DNA of 64,000 nt. Source: Monarcha castaneiventris obscurior. Lineage: Eukaryota; Chordata; Aves; Passeriformes; Monarchidae. The DNA is taken from contig JAMPIT010000712.1 in the NCBI GenBank assembly GCA_026261815.1, positions 558,001 through 622,000 of the forward strand, written 5' to 3'. Shown here piece by piece: positions 46,401 to 57,824 of this stretch. The stretch's first letter is position 1; each line of letters begins with the position of its first letter. The notes beneath the pieces were generated by a model. That model was not told the DNA's origin, did no database searches, and saw only the letters and a list, made by a program, of their open reading frames with translations. The translations under genes were made by a program, and so were the position numbers.

Positions 46401-49400
46401 TCCCTTCCGCCCTTGTCGTTGTCCCTCCCAGACTATTGTTTGGGTTTTCCTTGGGCCACCACGCTTTGCCAAATGTTTCCCTCGTGTTTTTCTCCTGTGC
46501 TTACCTTTACCAATGGTTTATTTTTAAAATTTTTATATATGGAGATATAAATACTTGGTGAGTGCTGCATCCGAGTTCCTGCTCCTCGAGGCACTTCTGT
46601 ATCTCCCTGTTGCATCTGGAGCTCCAAATCCTAACTCCAGATTCCGCTGTTCTGGGTGTGGACGGAAAAGATGGAGCAAAAAGCTACAAATAAAACCCCA
46701 AAGTCCCCCATGGGGGGATGCAAATGTGAAAGGTGACTTTAACCTCCTTTCTCTGTTATTTTTTACCATCACAGCGAGTCCCAAGTTTTAAAAGCAGTTC
46801 AGAGCCACAGATAAAAGCACAGAGGAAAATAAATTGAATTTTAGGTAGCCTCCTCGACTCCTGCCCTTAGAAACCTTTGTACACAAGACAAGAAATGAGC
46901 AGGTTGATTTTTGAATATTTCCTTTCCTGCAGAGTTGCTAAGTGGGAATGACCTTGAGAACTGCTGGAGTATGACCTTGGGGGAAACATCCTGGAGAGAA
47001 GAAGATGTAGGGATGGTGAGCTGGAGGAAAGACAGATTGTTGCCAGAATTGGTGATTCCCATGCAGCTGAGGCTGGAGAAACAAGGCATTTGCTCAATCC
47101 TGGATAATTTTGTTGTTGTATAAAGCTCTGACTGCGTCGAAGGGCAAAATCTTAACCTGGAGTGTTGTGCAAAGTCCCAGAGAGAGCAGGAGGAGCCTGT
47201 GGCAAGGGGAATGAGCACATTCCATCCTCCCTGCCAAGGACAATCACTGCACATGGACCCCTCAGTCCCTGCACCCTCCATCTCCTCCACAGCCCCAGAT
47301 AAAGCCTGGGATGTTTATAGACCTCAACACAGCAATTCCCAAGGGGCTGGGAGGTCCATGAAGATGGAACCTGCCTGCCTGGCTCTGCTTGGGTGCTGGA
47401 AAACTTCCACAGCTCAGGTCCTGTTGTCAGTGAGGCAATTCCTTATCCACTGCCAAGGATGCAGTTATCCAACCTATTTCTACCTGCAGTGACAGAGGGG
47501 GATAAAGAAATACGTCACCTCTGTGACTGAATTGAACCTCATTTAATTGTGTAATTAAAGACTCTCACCTGCCTGCTTCAAACACAGAAATGTCCCTTCA
47601 ACCCCAAAATTAATTCCTGACTTTATTGATTGCAGCCAGGGTGGCTGAGACTGGGAGTTATTTTCTTATGCAACTCTTCAGTCCTTGTGAGGGAAAGGCA
47701 AAAGGCAGTGCTGGAGCTGCAGACTTGATTTATAGATATTAAACATTTTATAGCAATTTTTTATCACTTTCATTCCTCTCTGTTCCTCCTTCAGATGTTG
47801 GATTAAGAAGGGTGGAGAGGGATGGGGAGACAGCAGACTTTAAACTGTCATAGCTCTGGCAGAATGATGGATCTTTGTGGGCTTGGGCAAACCCAATTTT
47901 TGGAAAGCTTTGCCTGTGCTCCCATTTAAAAGGAGGGCAGCACCGTATCTCCCTCCTGCCAATCTGTGCATCCCTGCTCGGAGCTGGAAGCCCTGAGCAC
48001 TCCTGCTGGGCGTTATCTGCAGTCCAGCTATGGCAGATCCAGCTGGATCCCCATGGAAACCCTCCTGGTGCCCTGCCAGGACCACCCTGAGCCCTGGCAG
48101 CGCCGCCCTCCACCCAAAACCACCTCCTCCAGCAGCGCCTCCCCAAAAAATGCCGAGCATCCCTCCAGCAACACCCCCCTCCCCAGAGCCACCTGCGGCT
48201 CGGCCAGACTTCTCCCAAACACATTTCTCTTTAAAAGCCCAGATTAGTCTAAAATTCTGTTGGAGATAAAACCCGGCCCCTTATCAGCAAACGCATCCAG
48301 CCCCCACGCAGTCCCGGCGCTCCGCAGGCTCCGGCCGCGGCCGGTTACCCCCCGAGCGGGGCTGTTTTCCCAGCAGAGCACCGAATCCATCATTCCTGGC
48401 CTTTCCTGGAGCAGGGTGATAAATCCCGCCAGGAGAGGGGTAGGTGAGACCCGAATTCTTCTCCACCACGCACTCCCCGGGGAATGCACGCTCAGCACCG
48501 CCTCCGTTTCTTTTCCAGGCAGAGTTCCTCTTCCTCAAGGGATTCCTGGTCTTTCTGACCGTCGTTTAATTTTTATTTCCCGCCAGTGTTTGTCTTCCTC
48601 AAGGGTTTCCTGGTGTTCCTGGCCATCATTTAATCTTTTTTTCCCCTTTCCCCCGCTTTCTGTTTCATGTCTTTTATGCTTCTCTCCCATCTCCTGGGCA
48701 AACAGGAGAGGGGATGGAGCTGAATCTAAGATGGATGAAGGATGAAAATATTCCATGGGATTTAGATACAGGCTCCCAGAGCTATAAAAGGAAGGAATTA
48801 ATTATTTAAACTAAAGGAATGAACGAATAACTAAAAAAAAGGACATTATTCAAGGTGCTTTGGCTAATAGGAGAAGCTGGAATGGCAACCAGGAGACAGT
48901 GATGGCTTTAGCTTGGAAAAGCCAAATTCACTTTGAGCTGGTAGAAAGAGAAATATATTTAATATTGAGAGGTTTTTTTTTTAATCCCACAATGGTTGAA
49001 TGCAGCCCATGCCAGCACTGGGACAGGCATATAAATATTAAATATAAAAAGTAAGATACATGCATTTTGTGGCTGGGGAAAGGGATTTATGGCATGGGAA
49101 TATTTTCAGGGACAGCCCTGCCTCTGCTATGATGGAACAGGAACAGGGGCAGAGCTTGTCCAGGGATAACCTTTAGAGTTGTTGAACATGGCTGAGAAAT
49201 GTGTGTCCCCAAAATTCTGGATCCATCCAAGTCCTAAAAAGCAGAGAAAACCTTGCCTAGGTGGGGTTTAAATACAAAATCTTGCCCGGGTGGTCATTTC
49301 TAGCTGCTCACGTGCCCTGCTGATTCCACACCCTTATCAACAACACCCCGTGTGAGATATCAGCCCCAGCTGAGCTCTGGCAGGGTTATCAGAGGACAGA

Positions 49401-49898
49401 CAGTAGTTCCTTTAGCCAGAACAGCCAAGGTCTCGGGGTTAAAAGCCAAGGGTCAGCCCAGCCACCGCCCCCTGGGGCATGGATTAAATCAAAAATTATC
49501 TGTGAGTGGCATTGCTGCAAAGCAGCCCAGAGCATCCATGTGGGTGCTCTGCTCTGGGAATAAATCACCTCTCCTGGAGTGGGGTTGGGTTTTAGGGGCT
49601 GCCTTGCCCCTTCCAGGGCTGCTCCCTGGTATTGGTGCTGTAAATCCAGAGTAGAAAATCCAAGTGAGGTTCATTGAGTTAGGGGAAAGTGGATTTTTCT
49701 GTTGGATGGGTCTTTTATGGGCATTTCTGGCTGAAGCTGGAAGTGAGGCTTGAAAAGTGTTGAAAAATTTTGCTCAGCTCCGTGAAAATCAATCTCAGCC
49801 TCTGCCATCGCCAGCGTTTTGCTGATCATTCCCAAATTCACAGCTTTCCCCTTTCAATCAATACATTAATCACGGAAGAGAGAGAAGGAAGAACTACA
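43453..49898. other. Unique non-coding stretch
   Basis: No gene is recognised in 6.4 kb. Bases 44360-45240 are AT-rich and resemble conserved non-coding DNA. Bases 48280-48380 form a small CpG-rich cluster ('ccggccgcggccggttac') preceding a 64-bp tandem duplication. Open frames of up to 187 codons (43884-44447, minus) and 161 codons (48260-48745, plus) lack domains. Confidence 0.45.
48520..48647. repeat. 64-bp tandem duplication
   Basis: Two adjacent copies share 'cttcctcaaggg', 'ttcctggt', 'ctg.cc.tc.tttaat' and a T run then 'ttccc'. The phrase 'ttcctcaagg' is at 48531 and 48595. The copies are moderately diverged. Confidence 0.88.
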
Positions 49899-49992
49899 GA
49901 AGCACAGAATCATTTAGGCTGGCAAAGACCTTTGGGGTTGTCAGAATGCCAAGTCCACCCCTAAATCATGACCCTCAAAGGAGGCACCACCT
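49899..49992 (-). mobile_element. CR1 3' fragment, old subfamily
   Basis: 'agcacagaatcatttaggct', 'ggcaaagacctttggggttg' and 'tgccaagtccacccctaaat' follow the pattern of a CR1 subfamily whose tail region reads 'aatcatttaggttggaaaag' with 'ctgccaagtccaccac'. It is truncated soon after. Confidence 0.78.
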
Positions 49993-50775
49993 ACCAAGAG
50001 ATAATCCTGAATTTTATTTCAATTGTTTCTCCAGGTCTGTTTATTTATTTTTTAAAAGTTATGGGTAGGACCACACTCCTCAGACCACTTTGGACTCCAA
50101 AATTCCACTTGTTCACGACTGTTTTAATGATGAAATTACAGCTGAGAATGGATTTTATTTAACTTCTGTCTGAATTCCTGGCACTGAAGGATCCAGCTCA
50201 AGCAAAATTCATCAGCTGACACATAATTTTGTTCTGTGCCTGCAAGAAGCAAGCTGGGCTTAAATTTGTTTCCAGTTAACTACAGTGAGCAGGAATAAAA
50301 GTCTGAGCAGCTGGAATCGTGTCCGTGGGACGCAAGGAAACATTTCAAGGCTATTTCCCAAAATCTCCAGCTGGTGGCAGCAGCAATTTCTTTTCTGCCA
50401 GAAGTTAAAGAGAAAACTAAAAGGCGAGGAAAAAAAATCCCTAGAAAGGATAACTACAAGCAACGTTGTGGAAATCTCAGGTGTACTGCTCGAAAATGAG
50501 ATTAAAAATGTTTATTCCTTCCTTAAAACGGGGAAAAAAAAAAAAAAAATCCCATCCCTGCTGGATTTAAAGCAGCAACAGAGAGCTGATGACAGAGAGC
50601 CCTGGGGTGGAAGTGTCCGGGACAGAGGTGTGCTGAAAGGGCCCTTGAAAACTTCCTTGGAGCTATCAGGTGCCAGCAGGGATGGAATGACCCTGGGGGA
50701 AGCAGATTTCCACAGGAACTCCCATCTTCCCTCCCTGTTTAATGTTCATTCTGCAGGAAGAGCAAGACTTGGGGT
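49993..50775. other. Unique non-coding stretch
   Basis: No gene is recognised. The 167-codon open frame 50285-50788 runs through a 16-base A tract at 50534-50549 and has no domain. It ends inside the second 255-bp repeat copy. Confidence 0.45.
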
Positions 50776-51031
50776 TTTTTTAGGATAACTGTGGCATAGA
50801 GAAAAGCAAACCTGTGCTTGGGTTCACAGATTCACAAAGGGCAGTGGACACAAAATGGAATTTAGAGACAAAAATTCCTCCCCATCCCAGGAGGATGAGG
50901 CAGCCCTGGGACAGATCCCTGAGATCTCCAGAAAGCCACGTGGATGTGACACCTTACAGGTAGCTCAAAGGCTTTGAGCTACACCCCCTCAGATGTTCCT
51001 TCCAAGCAACACCCCTTGCCTTCATAATCCC
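50776..51031. repeat. 255-bp repeat, copy 2
   Basis: Direct-orientation partner of the segment at 43199-43452. The differences are concentrated in three places: after 'catagaga', in the 'gcagtggacacaaaatgga' segment, and in 'acaggtagctcaaagg', which replaces 'acagatgacattttgg'. The remaining blocks are identical for 40 to 70 bases at a time. No flanking short duplication is evident at this copy. Confidence 0.9.
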
Positions 51032-53559
51032 CTCAAATCCACCCCTCAAATCTCTTCCCTTTTCCCTCTGCCTCACCAGTACCATCTCATCCTCCTTGGA
51101 TCTCCATTTCCATAAATTCTGGCCCCACCACCACTGAGTTTTTCCCTCATCCCCCAGCTACACCTCCAGCACTAAAAACCACCCTGGCATGGTTTCCTAT
51201 GCAGCCAGGATGTCTGGGAAGGACTCACTCCTGGTGGTTTTCCTCTAATCTTTGCATCCCTTTGGGAATATCTCAGCAGAAAAAAAAAATCCTGTTTTAC
51301 CATTGGCAGGGTTTCCCTCCCAGAGGAGGTTGCAGGGAATTTTGGAGCTCTCTGAACATGCAGGCACAATCACGGCTTCTGTGATTGAGCCGTTTCTCTC
51401 TAAATAAGTAAATTAACTCTAATACCCTTATTTGCTATCAACCTTATAAAACGTAATAAAAGCCAGATGTCTCCTCCTTAACCTGATGTGCCATAGATGG
51501 ATTATTTTTTCCAGACTTTATGAAAGTGATTTTGCTCTCTCTCTCTCTGTGTTTCCTCTGGTGAATTCACAGCAGGATCTGATGGGAAGAAATTTGGAAA
51601 TGGATAAAAAAATGGAAAAACCTGGTTTTATATGGATTCACGGGCAACCTTCCTCTCTCCAAGTCTCGTTCTGTGTGTGGGTGGCTTCGAGCCTGGGAGG
51701 GTCACTCTGGACTCAAGGAGATGGGGAATTATTAAGTGATTTCAGCTCAAAAAGGTACAAAAGATGCTAAATAAGAGTCCTCACCCCAAGAACCTCCTCA
51801 ACAACCTGGTTGCATCTCAGAAGTCATCCAGGACTGGAGTCACAGAAAGGATTTGGTGCCTGGTGCTCTTGGATGGATTTCAGTGATAGTTTGGTTTGGC
51901 AGGATGGGAACCAAACCCAGGAAAAAATTGCAATTCTGTCATTCTCTGTGATTTCCTTTTATTTTAGGTGAGTTCAGCTGAATCCCAAGACACTTTCTGA
52001 GAAGAAGGTGGCCTGAAGACCACACTGTGCTCAAATGCAGCTTCCAATCTCCATTCAGCTCCCTGAAAATGGGATCTCTGTTCCCAACTAAACCACTCAA
52101 ATCCTGAAACCTACACCTGGTTACTTCACTGCCCCACCATAATTAGGCACAGGGAAAGCCTGGAAAATCTGCAATCACGCTCAAAACCATGCCTTGGGAT
52201 TGGGTTTCCTGCACCGAGGCTGCTGCTGGCGGGACAAGAGGGACAGATGGACAGGGGATGATGAAGCCACATCCATGGATCTCTGCTGGCTCACTGGGGG
52301 CTGTGGAGGTGGAGGATTCCCTGACATCATCCCCTGTGTCTGTAGGAATGGGAGTGGTGGAGCTCAGGTCACTGGGACAGCTCAGCCCTGATGTCAGGTA
52401 TGGCAGAGGGTGGAGAGGAGCTGCAACATTTCCCGTTTATTTTATTTGCTTTCCTTCAAACCAGCTGGGAAATAAAACGATCTTGTTTTGCAACCCCTCC
52501 GAGCTACAGCATTTGTCCATGGAGTTGTTTTAACTCCCAATTAAACTAAATGTTGTTTTTACACCAATAACTTTTCCCCCAGCTGGGCTGATAACGCGAT
52601 CGTGGTGTTCATGTGAGGTTCCTGGGGAAGCAATTTGGGGTTTTACATCATTTGCTGAGCGTCAGGCTGGTTCCTCATCCAAGACCAGAATTTTGGAGGA
52701 GGAACACACTCCACAGAGCTGTTCTGAGCTCAAGGAACCTTCACTCAGCCACTTGTCCTCAAGAACTCCTCCTCAGACTGCTCCTGCTTTGGGGTCAGTC
52801 CCCTTGGCTGGATCTCCTACACAATATTCCAATTCATTCTCCAAACAAAACAGAACAAAGCCACCGTAGGGCAGAGCTGTCATTTCCCCAGGAATTACAC
52901 AGTATGGATGTCCCTGGAGCATGGGAAAATCTCTTTTTCATGTGGCAAATTTTAGCAATGTTGAGCTGGCAGAAAGTCCCACTGAGTCAAATTGCTGCTG
53001 AAACTCCTATCAACTACCAAATCTGGTTTTGTCTTAATTTAATTTGATAAAATCCAACAGCAAGGTGGCCTGGAAAACATTTGAAGAACCATTCCCAGCT
53101 TTGCTCAGCCAACGCTCTAAGAGAACCCAAAATTCAGAACCACAACAAATTTTAGAACATGAATTCCCTTCCTCCTCCATCCTTCTTCTCCAAGAACACT
53201 CCTGAGGCTGCTGGTTGAGTTTCATCCTCCTGATTTGTACAAATCACATCAGGTTTATGAGTGTGTCAGACCACATTAGGGTAAGGCCCTTTGCCCATCT
53301 GATTTCCCTAATTCCAGACATGGAATGTCTCTCCAGCAAGCCAACCTCTGAAACTGGCAAAAAGGCACAGAAAACCTCTGTGCAGAAATTAGAGGTATCT
53401 CGGTGGGATTACAGAGGAATTAAAGGATAAATCTGGTGAGGAAAGGGAGAGACCAAAATCCTACTGAGCAAAATCGTGCTGGATGTCAAATCCATTTATC
53501 CCAAAATGCCGACACCAGGATGCCCAACGGAGAATTAGTGGGAATGGGTTGTTTTAAGC
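51032..53559. other. Unique non-coding stretch
   Basis: No gene is recognised. A (CT)n microsatellite of seven units lies at 51535-51548. Open frames of up to 144 codons (52613-53047) lack domains. Confidence 0.45.
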
Positions 53560-53960
53560 TGTGACCCCTTCCCTCACGTGCTACTGCCTCCCTTGAACCA
53601 CGGGAGGCTCCGGCCGTGCCCGTGGCTTTTAAACACAACATTTATTATCCCTCAGCCCCGGATCATCCCGGGATGGGCAGCCCGGAGCACGGCCGGCATC
53701 TGGTTCTCATGTTCAATCTCAGCTCTTCCACTCGGGCTCGAGTGACAACAGAACAATGCTCGCCCTGCAGACCCACTAATTAGGCTGCATCTGGAGCTAA
53801 TTAAGTGTGGAGTCGCAGCGAGGAGAGCGCTCCCCTTATCAAACCAGCAGCAGGGGCGAGACAGGAGAAAAATCGCTGCTGATACGGCTCGGGTTTTCCA
53901 TGGAAGAGATTTAAACGAGGCAATGGGAATCAGAGTTTTATCCCGTGGAGAAATGGGAGT
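53560..53960. promoter_or_regulatory. Candidate enhancer block with paired TAATTA
   Basis: This repeat-free block has higher CpG than its flanks and is dense in transcription-factor-like words: CACGTG-like 'tcacgtgc', 'tttaaacacaacatttatt', a GATA-type 'cccttatca', and two TAATTA homeodomain cores at 53777-53782 and 53798-53803, exactly 21 bases apart. An AT-rich segment with ATTAATGTCATTTAATATT follows at 54115-54134. Stops occur in all frames. Function is inferred from composition and motif spacing only. Confidence 0.3.
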
Positions 53961-55180
53961 GGGGTTGGTCCCAGGATGATGAACCTGGGTTGGTTTTTTT
54001 TTTTTATGGAGAGGGGGAAAGGTGGGAGCTGGAGATATTTCAAATAATTAATTAAGATTGTCTTTGAACTCTCGCTTCTGTGTGTAATGTATGGGTATGA
54101 AGATGCCTCTTCAGCATTAATGTCATTTAATATTTCAGTTTCTGATATTCCATGGCACTTGTAATTAAATAAACTGACCTTTGCTATGTGCAACACACTC
54201 TGATCTCTCTTTTTTCTTAACTCTTAAAAGGAATTTTTATTGTTAGATATTCTAATCTTAGTTTTGTTTGCTTGAAACTGGGAGAAATATGGTTTCCATT
54301 GCTTTATCAGCCACTAATTAGGACGAGGCTGCACATTTTTTAAGAGCTGGACAGTTTTATTTTTTCAGTGAATGAATTCTTGTGGAGGTCCCGAAAATCC
54401 AGAGTACAGGGAGTCACAGGAGTTTAAACATGAAGTAGCAGAGTTTATTTTTGATGCCTCTATTTTTCATCGTAGCACTTGCAATGCCAATAAACGGAGA
54501 GAAATCCTCCAAACGCCACAGATAAATTTGTCATGGCTTGGTTCAGAACAGTAAATTATTTTTAGATCCATTTTAACTCCTCTTTTCTGACCTGGAAACG
54601 TTTTATTTCCAGGATGGAAATGGTTTAGCTGCAGGTTCTCATCATAAAGAGGTTTTTTGATTGATTTTTCTTCTCTTTTTGCTGTTTTTTTGTCCAGGAG
54701 CCATCCCCAAGAAGGAGCATCCAGATTAATACACGGATCCATCAAACTCCCATTCGTGGATCCATCAAATTCCCACAGCCCTGGTGTTCCTTAGGGCTCG
54801 TTGCTCTTTCCCAGCCTGCACCATTTGAATCCATTTTGGTGAGATGAAATCTGGGGTTTTGCCAGAGCTTTTTCAGTTTTTAGAGCTCTTTATGCCTTCC
54901 CCAAATTATCCTCTCCATGCTGGGAGTCTCCATCTCTGAACATTCCGCCTGTCACGCTGAGGGAAAAGCCCCAAAGCCAGAGATATTCTCCCAAATGGGT
55001 GATTTTTGTCTTTTGTTTAGTATATTGTGCATCAAACTTATTAATATTTGGGGTTTTGGTCCCACCAGTGGCATCAACAAAGAGCTCCAGAAGTCCTCAG
55101 CTCCCAGCCCGCCTCTGATCCCAACTCTGGGATTGATTTCCAAGTGTTTCCTTCCCCTTGTCCTTCCCTCCTTCATGGAT
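53961..55180. other. Unique non-coding stretch, AT-rich
   Basis: No gene is recognised. It includes a T run at 53993-54005 and a local duplication of 'ggatccatcaaa' near 54736-54770. Bases 54060-54200 and 54340-54560 look like possible conserved non-coding DNA. Confidence 0.45.
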
Positions 55181-55282
55181 TCATACAATCATGGAATCAA
55201 GGAATTGTTCATGTTGGAAAATCCCTCTAAGATCATTGAGTCCAACCCTTAACCCAGCAGTTCCAACACCACCATGGAACCT
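55181..55282 (-). mobile_element. CR1 3' fragment, old subfamily
   Basis: 'acaatcatggaatcaaggaa', 'ttgttcatgttggaaaatcc' and 'agatcattgagtccaaccct' match the CR1 type with 'aatcacagaattgtttagg' and 'atcattgagtccaacc'. It is truncated near 'ccaacaccacc'. It resembles the copy at 49.9 kb more than the majority type. Confidence 0.82.
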
Positions 55283-57619
55283 TTCCCATGGGATTTTGAG
55301 CAGTTTAATGTCCTGCTCCAGCCTGGGATGATGAGGGGAAAAAATATTCACAGAGATGCTGTGCATCCATGTAAAATTATCTGATCTTCCCTGAATGCTG
55401 AGGTTTTGGGATGTCCCTTTTCTTTAAGAGCAGGGGAGTGAAAGGGAAGAGGAGCTGGGATATCCCAGACGTTTTTCCAGTCCTTGGCTCTTATCTTGAA
55501 ACAGAGACGGGAAATGTAAGAACAAACTGGATTTGTGGTCTTGGGGTTTAACCAGCAGCTTATGCAGATTGTTGTTCCCTAAGTGAGGAACACGGGCTGC
55601 AATTCAGTCCCAGCCACTTTCCTTGCAACCCCAGATCATGTCAATCCCCAAATTTCAGGACTCTGGTGCAATTTGCCATATGAAACTCTGGATTTTCCTG
55701 AAGACAGACCTCAAGGATCAGCCAGTTCCATTTCTAGGCGAGTGTGTGTGTGTGTGTGGGAGTGAAAGGTCACCTCAGGCTTATCTCTAAATAAACCCAG
55801 GAAACTCCAAATCAGCTCCTTTTTTTCCCCCTTTTTATCCCGTGCAGGCTGGCAATGGGCAAAGCAGCCTGGACAGCTTTTTTTAATACCCAAATATTCC
55901 CCACTGAAGCATGACCTCAAATATTAGCTTTCCACCTAGCAAGACTAGACAGGAGCAGGGCAAAGGCACGTCTGTTCCTTAGCCCTGATGCAGAGAAAAC
56001 TATTTAGATCTGCTTTTTTTTTAATTATTATTTTTTTTCAGCCCCTCCTGGGCGTGTTTACTTTCGTTGGGGCTCATGAATGGCAGCTTCAGAACCCCCC
56101 TCATTGTGATTTTCCCCGAGTCCCTCCAAACATCCCTTTCTCTCGGTGCTTTTTCAAAAAGAGCCTTTTTTTTTTGCCCTCCCTCCCCCGTGTTCCTGCG
56201 TGTTGTGATTTCACTGAGGCTTCCAATGGTCTTCAACAGTTCATTTATGCTGGGAGCCTTCTATAAACTGTACAGCCATGGTCTCCTTGCCCGGCCACCC
56301 ACCGACCCAGCCTGTCTAAACAGCATCTGTCTCCATCCCAGACACATCCAGCCAGCTCGAAATGGATTGAATCCAGCTTTTTCCCCCCCTTTTTTTCCCC
56401 CCTTTGTGCCCTCCCGCAAAGCCAGGGTGGGAGTCATGAAGGGGGCACTGGGGTTGGGGTGCTCCTCGTGCACCCCTGGGTCTGTCTGGGGAGAGCTGCA
56501 GGAGCTCCATCCCTCAAGTCCCACCCAATCTCTCCATGGGGAGCAGATGCATTATTAGTGACGGGAGCCTATTTAACCTTAATCCCAAATGCATTACCCA
56601 GGGAGTTTGGCTTGGCTTTTTGACTTAAGGTATTGGAGGTTATTACCTCTGGAATGCAGGCGTTGCTCTGAAGGATCTCTCCATTTGGGGAGAGGGCAGG
56701 GATGGATGGGCTTTACCTTGCCCAGGCAATTTGGACACATTTTTGAAAGATTAAGTCAGATCAGCACTTGAAAGGCTCAGTTACCTCTTGAGTGTGACAG
56801 CACAAAACCCATTCCCCTTCCCAAGAGCCTCGTTCAGCTCGGAAAAAAACCTGAAAAAATCAAGAGTGGGGTTAATTTTGCTTGGCAGCTTGGAGAGATT
56901 TGTGTTTGCTAAACCACTGCTTTTCCTCCTATTTACCCTACAACATTGTCCAAAAATATTCCTGCCTGGAGAAGGAAACTGCCCTCTGTGGTCACTGGGT
57001 GCTTCTGTGAGGTTTATCCACATCCGTGTCGACACTTTGGATGTGGCAAAAATCAGATTTCCAAGGGCTCGTTTGGCTTTCATGCCTGGGGAGGTGGCAC
57101 CTGTCTTAATTAGGGAAACTTTCATTACAGGTAGAGGATATTTTAGGGAGAATTTGTGGTCCTGGGCTGGCAAGAGCTAGGCTCACAAATAGGAATTGAA
57201 TTTGTAATTGAATACGGGAAACAGTCATAAAATTCCAGGTTAAAATCTGTCGGAATGATCAGCTGGGTTCAACAGAGGAGGGAGGTTGTGTTTGGTGAAC
57301 CCAGCTTAGAAAAGCTTTGATTTTCTTTTAACTTCTAGTTTTTGAGACAAAATGAAAACTTCTGAAGTGTCTTGGCACCTATGAGGTGCCAGGTCCCTCT
57401 GAAATCAAGCAAACCCGCTGTTTTCTTTATTTACAACCTATTTTAGCTAAGAAAGCAAAACAGTACAAAAAGAGAGTTGAAATGGGAGGGAATGCCTCAG
57501 AGTGAAAATACTGGTTTTTAATAAAGTGGGAAAATAACACATAAATTAAGGAAATTTAAAAAAAAAGGGAAAAAGAGAAAGAAATACTTAATGAAGGAGA
57601 AGGGGGAATAAAGTTTTCA
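55283..57619. other. Unique non-coding stretch
   Basis: No gene is recognised. A (GT)n microsatellite lies at 55742-55758, and pyrimidine-rich and poly-T segments at 56017-56040 and 56165-56185. Two 130-codon frames nearly coincide on opposite strands at 56781-57180, which shows chance openness and not coding. Confidence 0.45.
55742..55758. repeat. (GT)n microsatellite
   Basis: About 8.5 GT dinucleotides, uninterrupted. Confidence 0.9.
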
Positions 57620-57824
57620 CTCTGGAGGGTAGGATCAGGTTGGATATTAGGAGGAAATCCTTCCCTGTGATGGTGGGGAGGCCCTGGCACGGGGTGTCCA
57701 GAGAAGCTGTGGCTGCCCCTGGATCCCTGGAAGTGTCCAAGGCCAGGCTGGAAAGGTGTGGAATGAGATGAGCTTTAAGATCCCTTCCCACCCAAACCAT
57801 TCCATGATTCCACGATCTCTGGGG
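57620..57824 (+). mobile_element. CR1 LINE 3' fragment with internal deletion
   Basis: It shows 'atcaggttggatattaggag', 'gtggggaggccctggcac', 'agaagctgtggctgcccctg', 'aagtgtccaaggccaggctg', then jumps directly to 'gtggaatgagatgagcttta' and the tail 'accattccatgattccacga'. Compared with the copies at 28.7 and 63.0 kb, the 'gagcaacctgg...ggtgtccctgcccatgg' interval of about 60 bases is missing near 57752. Confidence 0.94.

Noticed and set aside
43199..51031. The two 255-bp repeats as LTRs of a provirus
   Set aside because: The 7.3 kb between them shows no gag, pol or env remnants, no primer-binding site and no polypurine tract, and it holds an unrelated CR1 fragment. The repeat lacks clear TG...CA ends.
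56781..57180. Two nearly coincident 130-codon frames on opposite strands
   Set aside because: Mutual antisense openness without similarity indicates chance.
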